Shown here: positions 1-7,663 of the stretch, piece by piece
Position numbering within the stretch: position 1 is the first letter of the stretch
Layout of the letters: each line of letters begins with the position of its first letter
Assembly (NCBI GenBank): GCA_937925595.1
Contig: CALALQ010000344.1
Location: 1-11,713 of the forward strand
Length of the DNA: 11,713 nucleotides
Direction of reading: 5' to 3'
Origin: an uncultured Demequina sp.
GTDB taxonomy: Bacteria > Actinomycetota > Actinomycetes > Actinomycetales > Demequinaceae
Made by a program: the position numbers and the translations under genes
The notes under the pieces: generated by a model
What the model was told of the DNA's origin: nothing
Database searches by the model: none
The model's input: only the letters and a program-made list of their open reading frames with translations

Positions 1-446
1 TCGTGTTGCGCCACATGGGCACGGAACGTGTACGTCCGATGCAACCGGAACGGGGCTCGGTAATCGATGGTGAGGCTGCGTGTGACGGCGAGCGACCCAA
101 CGGTGTAGAGGGCGAACCCGAAGAGGTCGTCGAAAGCGAGAGCGACCGCTCCTCCGTGTGCGATACCAGGGGCGCCTACCTGGCCCTCGGCGAAACGATG
201 CACAGCTTCGACGCCCGACGCCGTGCGGACCGCGTGCAAATGCAGGCCGGAGGGGTTATCTGGCCCGCACCCGGCGCAGTCGGGCGAGTGCGGGGGCAAT
301 GTCTGGCCAATCTCCACCGGAGTCTGGCCGGCGAGGTGCGACGCCCACCGCGAGATCGTTTCCCGATCGCGGGGCGCTCCTACTTCGGTGCCGCCCTGCG
401 CATGCTGGTGGTCGCCTTGGTCCAATGCTTTCGATATCCGTGTCAC
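1..446 (-). CDS. PaaI-family hotdog thioesterase (3' end cut by window start)
   Basis: Likely hydrolyses an acyl-CoA or similar thioester in the cytoplasm; the true substrate is unknown. The first 148 residues are present and the C-terminus lies outside the window. Visible marks are a C57-A-G-C60-G-P-D-N-P-S-G-L stretch, typical of the N-terminal part of PaaI-like thioesterases, and an active-site-like segment A96-H97-G98-G99 followed by F105-D106-D107, where the family has the HGG motif and a conserved acidic residue. The strand after it (residues about 115-145) reads like the central hotdog sheet. The start is GTG at 446, with GGGGA six bases upstream. It overlaps the TGA of the preceding 54-codon gene as GTGA, so the two are probably translationally coupled. 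It is the last visible gene of the operon and could release the acid product or an acyl intermediate. Family assignment is firm; role is inferred. Confidence 0.82.
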   Translation of the reverse strand, partial: MTRISKALDQGDHQHAQGGTEVGAPRDRETISRWASHLAGQTPVEIGQTLPPHSPDCAGCGPDNPSGLHLHAVRTASGVEAVHRFAEGQVGAPGIAHGGAVALAFDDLFGFALYTVGSLAVTRSLTIDYRAPFRLHRTYTFRAHVAQH

Positions 447-607
447 TCCTGGTCCCCTGTCTGCCTCAGGACCTCCGAATGGGGCGAGCCGTCGGCAAGC
501 TCGATGGCAGCCAGGGTGTGCAGCGCAGCACCCGTCGAGGGCAACGCCAGCTCGTGACGCAGAGCTGCTGTGGTCGTCGGGAGGACGTTCAACATCGTTC
601 TCTGCAT
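443..607 (-). CDS. Small hypothetical protein, 54 aa, coupled to the thioesterase
   Basis: I do not recognise this protein. It reads MQRTMLNVLP at the start and ends SEVLRQTGDQE, with an Ala/Leu-rich middle; there is no cysteine, signal peptide or clear membrane segment. Support for it being real is positional: the ATG has TAGGA five bases upstream, and its TGA overlaps the GTG start of the thioesterase as GTGA. It also fills the gap between the BtrH-like gene and the thioesterase. A TTG start at 676 would give 77 residues but has no ribosome site. It may be a small partner protein, a leader peptide for coupling, or a remnant of a longer gene. Confidence 0.45.
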   Translation of the reverse strand: MQRTMLNVLPTTTAALRHELALPSTGAALHTLAAIELADGSPHSEVLRQTGDQE

Positions 608-685
608 TCGATTCCTAGATTCATGTGCACTTCTTGACGGAGCGATTTCGCAAGCACGCAAACCTCGGGATGACAATGGAGATGA

Positions 686-1753
686 TCAGTGATCTCTCGC
701 GTTCAAGGAGATTGCGGCACGCTCGAGGGACTCGACGAGACGCAACTCCAACTCCGGTAGCCGGCTGGCCGTCCGGACCAGGTCGTCAATCCGCGACCGC
801 GGATGGGTGTCGCTTTTGACCGCGGCGCGGGCGGCGTCTGTCCAGCCTTGTGCGCAACGGGCGGCTTCGGTCGCAAGCTCAGCGCTTGCGGGGTCGCCGG
901 TCAGTCGTGCGACCTCAGCGCAACCGTCTGCGAGCAGTCGGCGGAACAGTCCGCCGCCGGTGCCTGCCTTCTCGATGAAGGCACCGAGGCTGAACAGCAT
1001 GATCCCGAGTTCGTCTTCGGGAAGCTCCGCCCAGGTCGCGATGTCGTCAGCGAACAAAGCAACCGCCTCCAGGCCCTCGGAACCGACGGCGGCAGTGGTC
1101 GGGCCGGCAATGCTGTGGCGTGACGGATTGCGCATGTTGCCTGCGGATTGGGAGAACGCGCTTGCAGCGACTTCCGCGATGCCGGGCAAGGAGGGGGGCC
1201 AGGTGATGCGGTACATGCAGTGACGAGTGGGTTGCGGGAACGCCTGTGAGGCCCGTGCCCGAGCCAACGCTGCCAGCGGAACCTCCTGCGCCTCGGCGCG
1301 ATCGTTGTCCACGACGTAGGCGAGTTGTCTCTCATCGTCATAGCCGATGACGACGATGTCGTGGCGGCTCATCTGCAACTGGACACGGAGATAGGGAAGT
1401 TCGGCGATGTCGCCCCAGATCAGGCTGGGCCTGCCGGCGTCGAGTTCCTCACGCACCCACGACCAGCCCTCCCCGGGATCGTCGGTGGTGAGCACCTGCA
1501 CGACTCCGCCCAGTCGTGTCGGTAGATCGACTTCGAAGTCGGCACCTCGTCCCACCAGGTACAGCGGGGGAAACAGTTCGCTCGACCGGAGGTAGGAGAG
1601 CCCTAGGGCGCCGCCGAGCGCGAACACCAGACCCTCATCGGGCGGGCCGTCCCATCCCAGACCGTGCCAGTGCAGGAGATCGCGCATCGCACCGGAGCCG
1701 CAGTGTCCCCCCATTCGATGGGGGTAGTCCTCGACCAAGGCGGTGACGGTCAT
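686..1753 (-). CDS. BtrH N-terminal domain / DUF4872 protein (putative Cys acyltransferase)
   Basis: This 355-residue protein resembles the BtrH family; BtrH itself moves an acyl side chain from a carrier protein to an amine in butirosin synthesis. The N-terminal domain (about 1-185) opens with G15-G16-H17-C18-G19-S20, then has R130-H131-D-I-V-V-I-G-Y-D and V147-V148-D149-N150. C18, H131 and D149 are in the right order for a papain/C39-like Cys-His-Asp triad. The C-terminal part (about 212-312), with the Gly-rich stretch GTGGGLFRRL (264-273), matches the DUF4872 region. Start ATG at 1753 has GAGAGGA six bases upstream. It lies 41 nt after the SDR. Because of the frameshift in the SDR, the reading frame upstream of this ATG is open for hundreds of codons, so automatic callers may fuse it to the SDR start; the ribosome site argues against that. 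No carrier protein gene is visible, so donor and acceptor are unknown. Confidence 0.8.
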   Translation of the reverse strand: MTVTALVEDYPHRMGGHCGSGAMRDLLHWHGLGWDGPPDEGLVFALGGALGLSYLRSSELFPPLYLVGRGADFEVDLPTRLGGVVQVLTTDDPGEGWSWVREELDAGRPSLIWGDIAELPYLRVQLQMSRHDIVVIGYDDERQLAYVVDNDRAEAQEVPLAALARARASQAFPQPTRHCMYRITWPPSLPGIAEVAASAFSQSAGNMRNPSRHSIAGPTTAAVGSEGLEAVALFADDIATWAELPEDELGIMLFSLGAFIEKAGTGGGLFRRLLADGCAEVARLTGDPASAELATEAARCAQGWTDAARAAVKSDTHPRSRIDDLVRTASRLPELELRLVESLERAAISLNARDH

Positions 1754-1794
1754 GTTGCGTCCTCTCATGTGCCGGATGGTTCTGGAGCGTGGAG

Positions 1795-2629
1795 TCAGTT
1801 GTTCCGGATTCGGTCCAGGTAGGCCTGGCGCGCGCCCATGTCGACGTCGTCGAGGAAGACCGAATCCGTGCCGAGGGTCGAACCCAGCGCGGAGGCCAAC
1901 CGTCCCGGCACGAACTTCATTGCTGCGACCATGCCTCCGGCGAGGCGGGTGACGCGTACGAACGGGCGGGGACGTTCGATGAGCTCGGCTGTCGCCCGAG
2001 CAATCTCCTCGGGCTCGGCGTTGCGCAGCCCCTTGGCTCCGGTGGTGCCGGCGACGAGCTCGGTGTTGGTGAATGTCGGCCGAACGGTGGAGAGCTGGAC
2101 TCCGGAGTTGCGGTACTCCTGTCGAGCTGCCTCGGTGAATCCGATGACCGCGAACTTGGTGCCGCAGTAGGTAGCCAGGCCCGGTACGGGGAGCTCCCCG
2201 GCCAGCGATGCGGTGTTGATGATGTGTCCGGCCCGCCGCGGCAGCATCCGCTGGAGGGCGAGCTTGGTTCCGAAGATCACTCCGAGGACGTTGATCTCCA
2301 CCTGCCGCCGGGTCACGGCGTCGTCCTCCTCGTGAGCGTGCCCGGTGGGTATGATCCCCGCGTTGTTGACCAGCACGTCCAGGGGACCAAGCTGGTCCTC
2401 GACCATGTCGAGAAAATGCACGGAATGAGTCGGTGTCAGTGACGTCGAGGCGGGTGACAGCAGAGATACCGAGCTCATCCGCCGCCTCCTTGACACGGGC
2501 CTCATCGATGTCGCCGATGGCGACCCGATGACCGCGTCGGATCAGCTCCTTCGCGGTCTGATAGCCGATGCCGCGAGCTCCACCGGTGATCGCGATCGTC
2601 TTGGCGGGGAGGGAAGTGGTGCGCGTCAT
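1795..2629 (-). pseudogene. Short-chain dehydrogenase/reductase, one-base frameshift as given
   Basis: Classical SDR that would oxidise an alcohol or reduce a ketone with NAD(P). The start ATG (2629) overlaps the ALDH stop as ATGA. Residues 1-72 are in one frame with the cofactor motif TGGARGIG at 15-22. Then the frame breaks at a run of four A (T on the coding strand) at 2413-2416. Removing one base restores a 277-residue protein with NNAG (88-91), catalytic S141, and Y154-C-G-T-K158, ending at the TAA/TGA-type stop at 1795. The rest of the protein is well conserved and has no other defect; the length is 834 nt plus exactly one extra base. A sequencing error or a very recent mutation are therefore more likely than old decay. 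As written, translation would run on out of frame. Likely job: alcohol to aldehyde or ketone step between the P450s and the ALDH. Confidence 0.85.
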
Positions 2630-4155
2630 TTGCTCTGTTCCTTGTTCAGGCCGAGGCGTTGGCGCAGGCCGCGCCCGGCTGCGGCGCGCAAGACCATGGC
2701 GGCGATGGCCGTGCGCCGGGCGGAGTACGGGTACCACGTAAGTTCTTTTGGCAGGACGGGAAGTCGCGGCTCAGTGACCGCTCGGACGCGGCAGTACTTG
2801 TGCAGCCCGTCGGGTCCTCCGAGCCGGGCGCCCATGCCGGAGGCCTTCCAGCCACTGTGAGGCAACGTCATCGCGAAGAGGTTGCTGAAGACGTCGTTGA
2901 TGTTGACCGCGCCGGCCTCCAGGCGCCGTGCGACGCGGCGGGCGCGAGCGTGATTGCGAGTCCACACTGTCGCCGACAATCCGTACGGGGAGTCGTTGGC
3001 CAGTCGGATGGCCTCTTCTTCGTCGGCGACGCGCATCACCGGGATCGTGGGTCCAAAGGTCTCTTCGGTCATGCAGGACATCGTGTGATCCACGTCGACG
3101 AGGACCGTTGGCGCGTAGTAGTTTCCGGCCGCTCCCCGTCTGCCGCCGGCCACTACCTTCGCTCCCGCCGCCACCGCCTCGCTGACGTGGCGATCCGTGA
3201 TGTCAACCTGTCTCGCGGTCACCAACGCACCGACATCGTTGCCGGCGTCCGCACCCTGGGTCAGGGACTGCACGCGCTCTGTCAGGCGGGCCACGAACTC
3301 CTCGTAGACCGCAGCGACGACATACACGCGCTCGACTGAGATGCAGACCTGCCCTGCGTTGAACAGGCCACCCCAGGCGACGCCCTCGGCCGCTCGAGCG
3401 AGGTCGGCGTCCTCCAGCACGATCGCCGGATCCTTGCCGCCCAGCTCCAGACTCACCGGTTTCAACTGCTCAGCACAGCGGAGGGCGACCTGGCGCCCTG
3501 TCGCTGTCGAGCCTGTGAACTGGACGAAGTCGGCGGCGTCCGCCACTGCGGCACCAGCGCCGCCGGCTCCTGTGACATGGGCCAGGACTGGTGGAGCGCC
3601 GATCTCACGCCAGCCGTCGATGACCCGCGCACAAGTCAGCGGTGTCTCCTCCGAGGACTTCACCAGTACCGCGCAACCAGCAGCCAGTGCGGGGGCTGCG
3701 TCCATGAGGAATAGGGTGATCGGGAAGTTCCACGGGGTGATCAGACCGACGAGAGGGTAGGGCTGGTAGGTCCGGGACAGTCGCTTCGGCAGGCTCAGGA
3801 CGCCCGCGGTCTTGATCCTTTCGTCGGCGAGGAACTCCTCCGCATGGTCGGCGTAGTAGGTGATGAACTCGCACGACGCGGTCGTCTCTACGAGAGCGTC
3901 AGGACGCACCTTGCCCGTCTCGGCCTGTAGCAGGTCGGTGAGCTCATCGGAGTGAGCGAGGATCCAGTCGCGCCAGAGGCGCAGCCACCTGGAACGATGC
4001 CGCGGACCAGCGTCGGCCCATGCACCTTGGGCCAGGCGGAGCTGCGTGGCACGGCGGTTCACGGCGTCTTGGTCGTCAACGGACACGGTTGCCACCAGCC
4101 GACCGTCGGACGGGTTGCGCACTTCGAGTGCGGCACCTGTAGTCGTTGTGATCAT
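2626..4155 (-). CDS. NAD(P)-dependent aldehyde dehydrogenase
   Basis: Oxidises an aldehyde to the acid; in this operon the likely substrate is the aldehyde from a P450-made alcohol. 509 residues, normal for the superfamily. Visible are P141-W142-N143-F144 (oxyanion Asn), K166, the cofactor loop F213-T-G-S-T-A-T-G, general base E237 in LELGGKDP, nucleophile C271 in NAGQVCIS, and E365 in EETFGP. The C-terminal 40 residues contain W-Y-P-Y-S followed by a basic, partly hydrophobic tail, as in some fatty-aldehyde members; membrane contact is possible. Start ATG at 4155 has AGGAGG four bases upstream, which rules out the 38-codon longer reading. The start lies inside the tail of the transglutaminase-like gene, and its TGA overlaps the SDR ATG. 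Family certain, substrate inferred. Confidence 0.93.
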   Translation of the reverse strand: MITTTTGAALEVRNPSDGRLVATVSVDDQDAVNRRATQLRLAQGAWADAGPRHRSRWLRLWRDWILAHSDELTDLLQAETGKVRPDALVETTASCEFITYYADHAEEFLADERIKTAGVLSLPKRLSRTYQPYPLVGLITPWNFPITLFLMDAAPALAAGCAVLVKSSEETPLTCARVIDGWREIGAPPVLAHVTGAGGAGAAVADAADFVQFTGSTATGRQVALRCAEQLKPVSLELGGKDPAIVLEDADLARAAEGVAWGGLFNAGQVCISVERVYVVAAVYEEFVARLTERVQSLTQGADAGNDVGALVTARQVDITDRHVSEAVAAGAKVVAGGRRGAAGNYYAPTVLVDVDHTMSCMTEETFGPTIPVMRVADEEEAIRLANDSPYGLSATVWTRNHARARRVARRLEAGAVNINDVFSNLFAMTLPHSGWKASGMGARLGGPDGLHKYCRVRAVTEPRLPVLPKELTWYPYSARRTAIAAMVLRAAAGRGLRQRLGLNKEQSK

Positions 4156-4873
4156 TGATCCTCCTGAGGCGAAGTGGACCGACCTGAGGAACCATCGGCT
4201 CTGACCGGGCTGGCGGGCCCGGCGGTGAAGGCGTCGTCGCGTGCGCCGAGGCTTGGACCATCGATCCATAGGTGGTCCGGAGCTCGGTCAGGATCGCGGT
4301 CAGGGGAAGGTCGTCAAAGACACCTCGGTCGCGGACGTACTCCATGTGCTGGGTCCCGTCCCCAGTGAAGGCGTGCATGAGCGCGTCGTGCTCACCGTCG
4401 AACTCCACAGGCGGGACACCGAAACGAGCGCACAGTTCGACGTTGAACGTCGGGGTGGCCTTGAGCCATTTCCCGTCGATGTGGAGGCTGCTGTATCCGT
4501 GGTAGACGAACAAGTCGGTGCCGCCCATGAGGGTTCGCAACGATTCGGTCTGCAGATGGTTGCGCACATCGGCGAACCCCAACCGCGCTGGGATTCCGGC
4601 TGCACGGCACACCGCGGTCAAGAGCACCGCCTTCGGGACGCAATAGGCGCGCCCTGCTTGGAGGACGAAGCTCGCGCGGTAGTGGGTGGGGTCGGTCGAC
4701 ACGGTGTAGGGGTCGTACCAGACTTGGTCGCGGACAGCAGTGAAGAGGCGCTTCGCCTTTTCTTTGTCGCTGCGCGCGTCCCCCACGGTGGCCTCGGTGA
4801 AGGCGCGGACGTCCTCGTGCTCGGTGTCGAGAAACTCGGTCGCCGCCAGGAGCGTCGCTGGTGCGCGACTCAT
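4076..4873 (-). CDS. Transglutaminase-like (papain-fold) protein
   Basis: 265 residues with a transglutaminase-like core. C78 sits in R75-A-Y-C-V-P-K before a helix ending G93-I-P-A-R, the usual nucleophile setting; H125 is in Y124-H-G-Y-S-S followed by I132-D-G-K-W. The place where the third triad residue (Asp of the VDPT motif) is expected reads K138-A-T140-P-T-F-N. As I recall, KATP is usual in this bacterial subgroup, so it may not be a loss. The ATG overlaps the CYP136 stop as ATGA, so it is coupled to it. From about residue 208 the protein is a Pro/Ser-rich, then Arg-rich tail that overlaps the ALDH start by 80 nt; that tail looks unlike the core and may be recent read-through. Possible activities are amide or ester formation or cleavage; the real reaction is unknown. 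Confidence 0.82.
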   Translation of the reverse strand: MSRAPATLLAATEFLDTEHEDVRAFTEATVGDARSDKEKAKRLFTAVRDQVWYDPYTVSTDPTHYRASFVLQAGRAYCVPKAVLLTAVCRAAGIPARLGFADVRNHLQTESLRTLMGGTDLFVYHGYSSLHIDGKWLKATPTFNVELCARFGVPPVEFDGEHDALMHAFTGDGTQHMEYVRDRGVFDDLPLTAILTELRTTYGSMVQASAHATTPSPPGPPARSEPMVPQVGPLRLRRINDHNDYRCRTRSAQPVRRSAGGNRVR

Positions 4874-6327
4874 CGTCGCTCCAGTGTGATCGGCAGCCCG
4901 TCTACCGGAATCGGTAGGGATGTGTTGTCCCATCTGACTTCGTAGCCGTCGGGGACCGTCCATCGATAGTTGCGCAGCATGTGGTGAAGGATCGCCTTGA
5001 CCTCGAGTGTTCCGAAGTGGAGACCAATACACTTGTGCACTCCCCCGCCGAACGGGATCCACCCGAAGCGGTGATGCTGGTCCTCGCGCCGCGGCTCGCT
5101 GAATCGGCTCGGGTCGAAGGCGTCAGGGTCGGTCCAGCACGATTCATCGAAGTGGTTGACCGCCGGAGCGACGGCCACCAGTGTGTCAGCTGGAATGTGG
5201 TGACCCGCGATCTCTGCATCCTCGATGGTCTTGCGCATGACGATCGGCACTGGCGCCGCCAGGCGCAGCGTTTCCTTGATCACGAGATCGAGAGTCACCA
5301 GCGACTCCAGGTCGTCGATGTTCGGGGTCCGTTCACCGATGCGGTCGGACTCGGTCCGGGCCCGTTCCTGCCACGCCGGGTGCTTGGCGAGAAAGTAGGC
5401 GGCGGCCGCGGTGGTGATGGTGGAGGTGTCGTGGGCCGCCATCATCAAGAAGATCATGTGGTTGATGACGTCCTCGTCGGTGAAGGCCTGTCCTTCGGGC
5501 GTCCGCGCATGACACAGTCCCGCGAAGAGGTCGCTGCCCTGACCGTTGCGCGCTGCCGGAAGGTGACGCGCGAAATAGGCCTCCAGCAAGGCGCGCCCAC
5601 GGACACCGGCTCTCCAGCGCGTGCCAGGCAGCGGGACCCGGACGATCGAGCTGGCGGCGCGCACGGTCGCCACGAAGGCTTCGTTGATCGCAGCGGCGTC
5701 CTCGCGTCCGCCCCGCCCTGCCATGAAGACCTCTGTCGCAACGTCCAGGGTCAGGGTCTTGAGCAGCGGGTAGATGCGCGTGGACTTGCCGGCAGTCCAC
5801 TCCGGGATTCGCGCCTCCAGCGTCGGTCCGAGCTGGTTGACGTATCCAGCGAGCCGATCGCGGGTGAACGCCTCCTGCATGATCCGTCGATGCATCTTGT
5901 GTTCGTCGAAACTCATCAGCATCAGGCCCCGGTGAAAGAAGGCATCGATGAGGAAGGTCCATCCGTCCTGAGAGAAGGACTTCGCCTTGGTGGTCAGCGC
6001 CTCCTGTGTGGCGTCCGGGCCGGCCACTACCACCACCTTGGTGCCAAAGGCGCCCATCCACGTCACCGGCCCGAGCCGCTCGTGTCTGGCGCGCGCGAAG
6101 TCGGATCCGTATCGGATGTAGTCCAGGGTGTGGCCGAGAACCGGGAGTCCGGCCGTCCCTTGAACGGACTTGAGGCCCGAGCCTGCCGGAACGGGGGCGA
6201 GGTCGCGGACCGGCCACCGGTCCTGGGCCTCACACAGGGCTCTGTCTACCCGAGCCGGTAGCGGGACGAGAAGCACCGACGACAGTCGGTCGCGTCGGTT
6301 CGGCGCCAGCCGAAGGAGGTTCGTCAT
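4870..6327 (-). CDS. Cytochrome P450, CYP136-like
   Basis: Haem monooxygenase of 485 residues. Key features are the I-helix A298-H-D-T-S302, the K-helix E352-T-L-R355, and the haem loop F426-G-G-G-V-H-K-C433-I-G. The N-terminal PAGSGLKSVQGTAGLPVLGH (48-66) and the block FFHRGLMLMSFDEHKMHRR (130-148) closely match my memory of Mycobacterium tuberculosis CYP136 (Rv3059), whose substrate is not established as far as I know. ATG at 6327 has AAGGGA six bases upstream. It begins 118 nt after the reductase gene, the largest gap in the operon after the regulator side, and its stop overlaps the next ATG. It could use the ferredoxin/reductase pair encoded upstream. Substrate likely a lipid, sterol or terpenoid-like molecule, by family analogy only. 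Confidence 0.9.
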   Translation of the reverse strand: MTNLLRLAPNRRDRLSSVLLVPLPARVDRALCEAQDRWPVRDLAPVPAGSGLKSVQGTAGLPVLGHTLDYIRYGSDFARARHERLGPVTWMGAFGTKVVVVAGPDATQEALTTKAKSFSQDGWTFLIDAFFHRGLMLMSFDEHKMHRRIMQEAFTRDRLAGYVNQLGPTLEARIPEWTAGKSTRIYPLLKTLTLDVATEVFMAGRGGREDAAAINEAFVATVRAASSIVRVPLPGTRWRAGVRGRALLEAYFARHLPAARNGQGSDLFAGLCHARTPEGQAFTDEDVINHMIFLMMAAHDTSTITTAAAAYFLAKHPAWQERARTESDRIGERTPNIDDLESLVTLDLVIKETLRLAAPVPIVMRKTIEDAEIAGHHIPADTLVAVAPAVNHFDESCWTDPDAFDPSRFSEPRREDQHHRFGWIPFGGGVHKCIGLHFGTLEVKAILHHMLRNYRWTVPDGYEVRWDNTSLPIPVDGLPITLERR

Positions 6328-6381
6328 CGATTGTCCCTTCTACGAGCGGTTCCGCTTCTCGTTGTCCTGCGACTACCTGAT

Positions 6382-6409
6382 GGGCCGGTTCTCCGGACAA
6401 CCGCGGCCC
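6382..6409. terminator. Imperfect hairpin between reductase and CYP136 genes
   Basis: GGGCC-GGTT (6382-6390) can pair with AACC (6399-6402) and GGCCC (6405-6409), with a 2-nt bulge and an 8-nt loop. There is no T tract. It sits in the 118-nt gap between the reductase and the CYP136 gene, so it may lower read-through or protect a message end. Chance pairing is possible in DNA this GC-rich. Confidence 0.25.
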
Positions 6410-6445
6410 GACTCAGGCCACGACGGTGATTCGACTCGAGGGCCA

Positions 6446-7663
6446 TCACGCACCGAGGTCACTCACGGTCACCAGGGGCAACTCTGCCCGCCCAACGCCC
6501 TGAGTTGCTTGCGTTAGAAGCCGCTTGCTGAAGACGAAGTCGCGGGGGCGGTTGACACAGTCCGCGGCGATCAGCTCGCCTTGGCGGAGGTAGAAGCAGG
6601 TGAAGTCGCGGTCCCGGTTCGGATCACCGCTGAGGACGACTTCGTCGTACCCGGTGTTGAGTCCAGCGATCTGGAGCTTGACGTCGTACTGATCTGACCA
6701 GAACCACGGAAGCGCCCTAATCTCCCTGCACTTTCCAGAGATTGTCGCCGCCGCCGCCTTCGCCTGCTCCCCCGCACTGGGCACGCACTCCAGGCGGACC
6801 CGACTGCCGTAGCGGGCGATGTCTCGACTCGTGCAGTCGCCGGCCGCGACGATGTCCGGATCGCTGGTCCGGGCCCGGTCGTCAATCACGACACCGTTGT
6901 CGATCACCAGGCCGGCGGATGCGGCGAGTTCAGTGTTCGGCTCGATACCGATACCAACAATGACGAGGTCTGCCGGGACTGATTCACCGCTGGACAGGAC
7001 CACTTCGCGGACCCGAGCATCACCCGCGAGGGCCTCGACCAGGGCGCTCGTCTGAATGCACACCCCCTCCTCACGGTGGATTCGATCGAAAAATGCCGAG
7101 ACCTCGGGGGCCGTCACGCGTTCGAGGACTCGCTCGGTCGCCTCGAGGACGGTGACGTCGAGACCCAGCGCGCGGAGTGAGGCGGCCGTCTCCAGCCCGA
7201 CATAGCCGCCACCGACGACCACCGCCCTGCTGCCCGGTTTGGCTGTCGCTCTGATCAAATCCACGTCCGCGGCGGTGCGAAGGTAGTGGACTCCGGCAAG
7301 GTGGGCTCCCGGAACCCGGAGCCGTCGCGGACGCGCGCCGGTGCACAAAGCCAGCTTGTCGTAGGCCAGCGACTCGCCGGTGCTCAGCGATACTCGACCA
7401 GCAGAGCGGTCGATCCGCTCCACGGTCGCACCGAGAAGGCGGATCTCTTGGCGTGCGTAGAACTCTGCGCTGCGGATCGCCAGTTCCGCGAGTGTGCTCT
7501 TCCCTGCCAGGTAGGCCTTCGACAAGGGAGGGCGTTGACAGGGAAGTGCCGACTCGTCACCGACCAGGACAACCTCGCCGGCCCAGCCTTCCTGGCGCAG
7601 ACTGGCGGCGACTTGGGCACCGGCATGGCTTGCCCCGACGATCACCGCTCGCTGCACGCTCAT
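6446..7663 (-). CDS. FAD-dependent NAD(P)H:ferredoxin reductase (P450 redox partner)
   Basis: Passes electrons from NAD(P)H to the ferredoxin that feeds the P450. 405 residues, the usual length of putidaredoxin-reductase-type enzymes. Domains in order: FAD site V7-I-V-G-A-S-H-A-G15; the PCQRPPLSKAYL segment (41-52) typical of this family; NAD site V148-V-V-G-G-G-Y-V-G156; second FAD motif A273-A-G-D-C277; and a reductase C-terminal domain from about W320 (WFWSDQYD). ATG at 7663 overlaps the CYP153 stop as ATGA, and there is no strong ribosome site of its own, so coupling to CYP153 is likely. It is the only reductase in the window and may serve both P450s. Confidence 0.94.
   Translation of the reverse strand: MSVQRAVIVGASHAGAQVAASLRQEGWAGEVVLVGDESALPCQRPPLSKAYLAGKSTLAELAIRSAEFYARQEIRLLGATVERIDRSAGRVSLSTGESLAYDKLALCTGARPRRLRVPGAHLAGVHYLRTAADVDLIRATAKPGSRAVVVGGGYVGLETAASLRALGLDVTVLEATERVLERVTAPEVSAFFDRIHREEGVCIQTSALVEALAGDARVREVVLSSGESVPADLVIVGIGIEPNTELAASAGLVIDNGVVIDDRARTSDPDIVAAGDCTSRDIARYGSRVRLECVPSAGEQAKAAAATISGKCREIRALPWFWSDQYDVKLQIAGLNTGYDEVVLSGDPNRDRDFTCFYLRQGELIAADCVNRPRDFVFSKRLLTQATQGVGRAELPLVTVSDLGA

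Noticed and set aside
3..557. 184-codon plus-strand frame at the left edge
   Set aside because: Antisense to the partial thioesterase, whose HGG motif and hotdog sequence are clear.
1789..2442. 217-codon open frame on the plus strand
   Set aside because: Mirror of the SDR coding sequence; no ribosome site or domain.
4981..6261. 426-codon open frame on the plus strand
   Set aside because: It lies fully antisense to the CYP136-like gene, has no recognisable motif, and long antisense frames are normal in GC-rich DNA.
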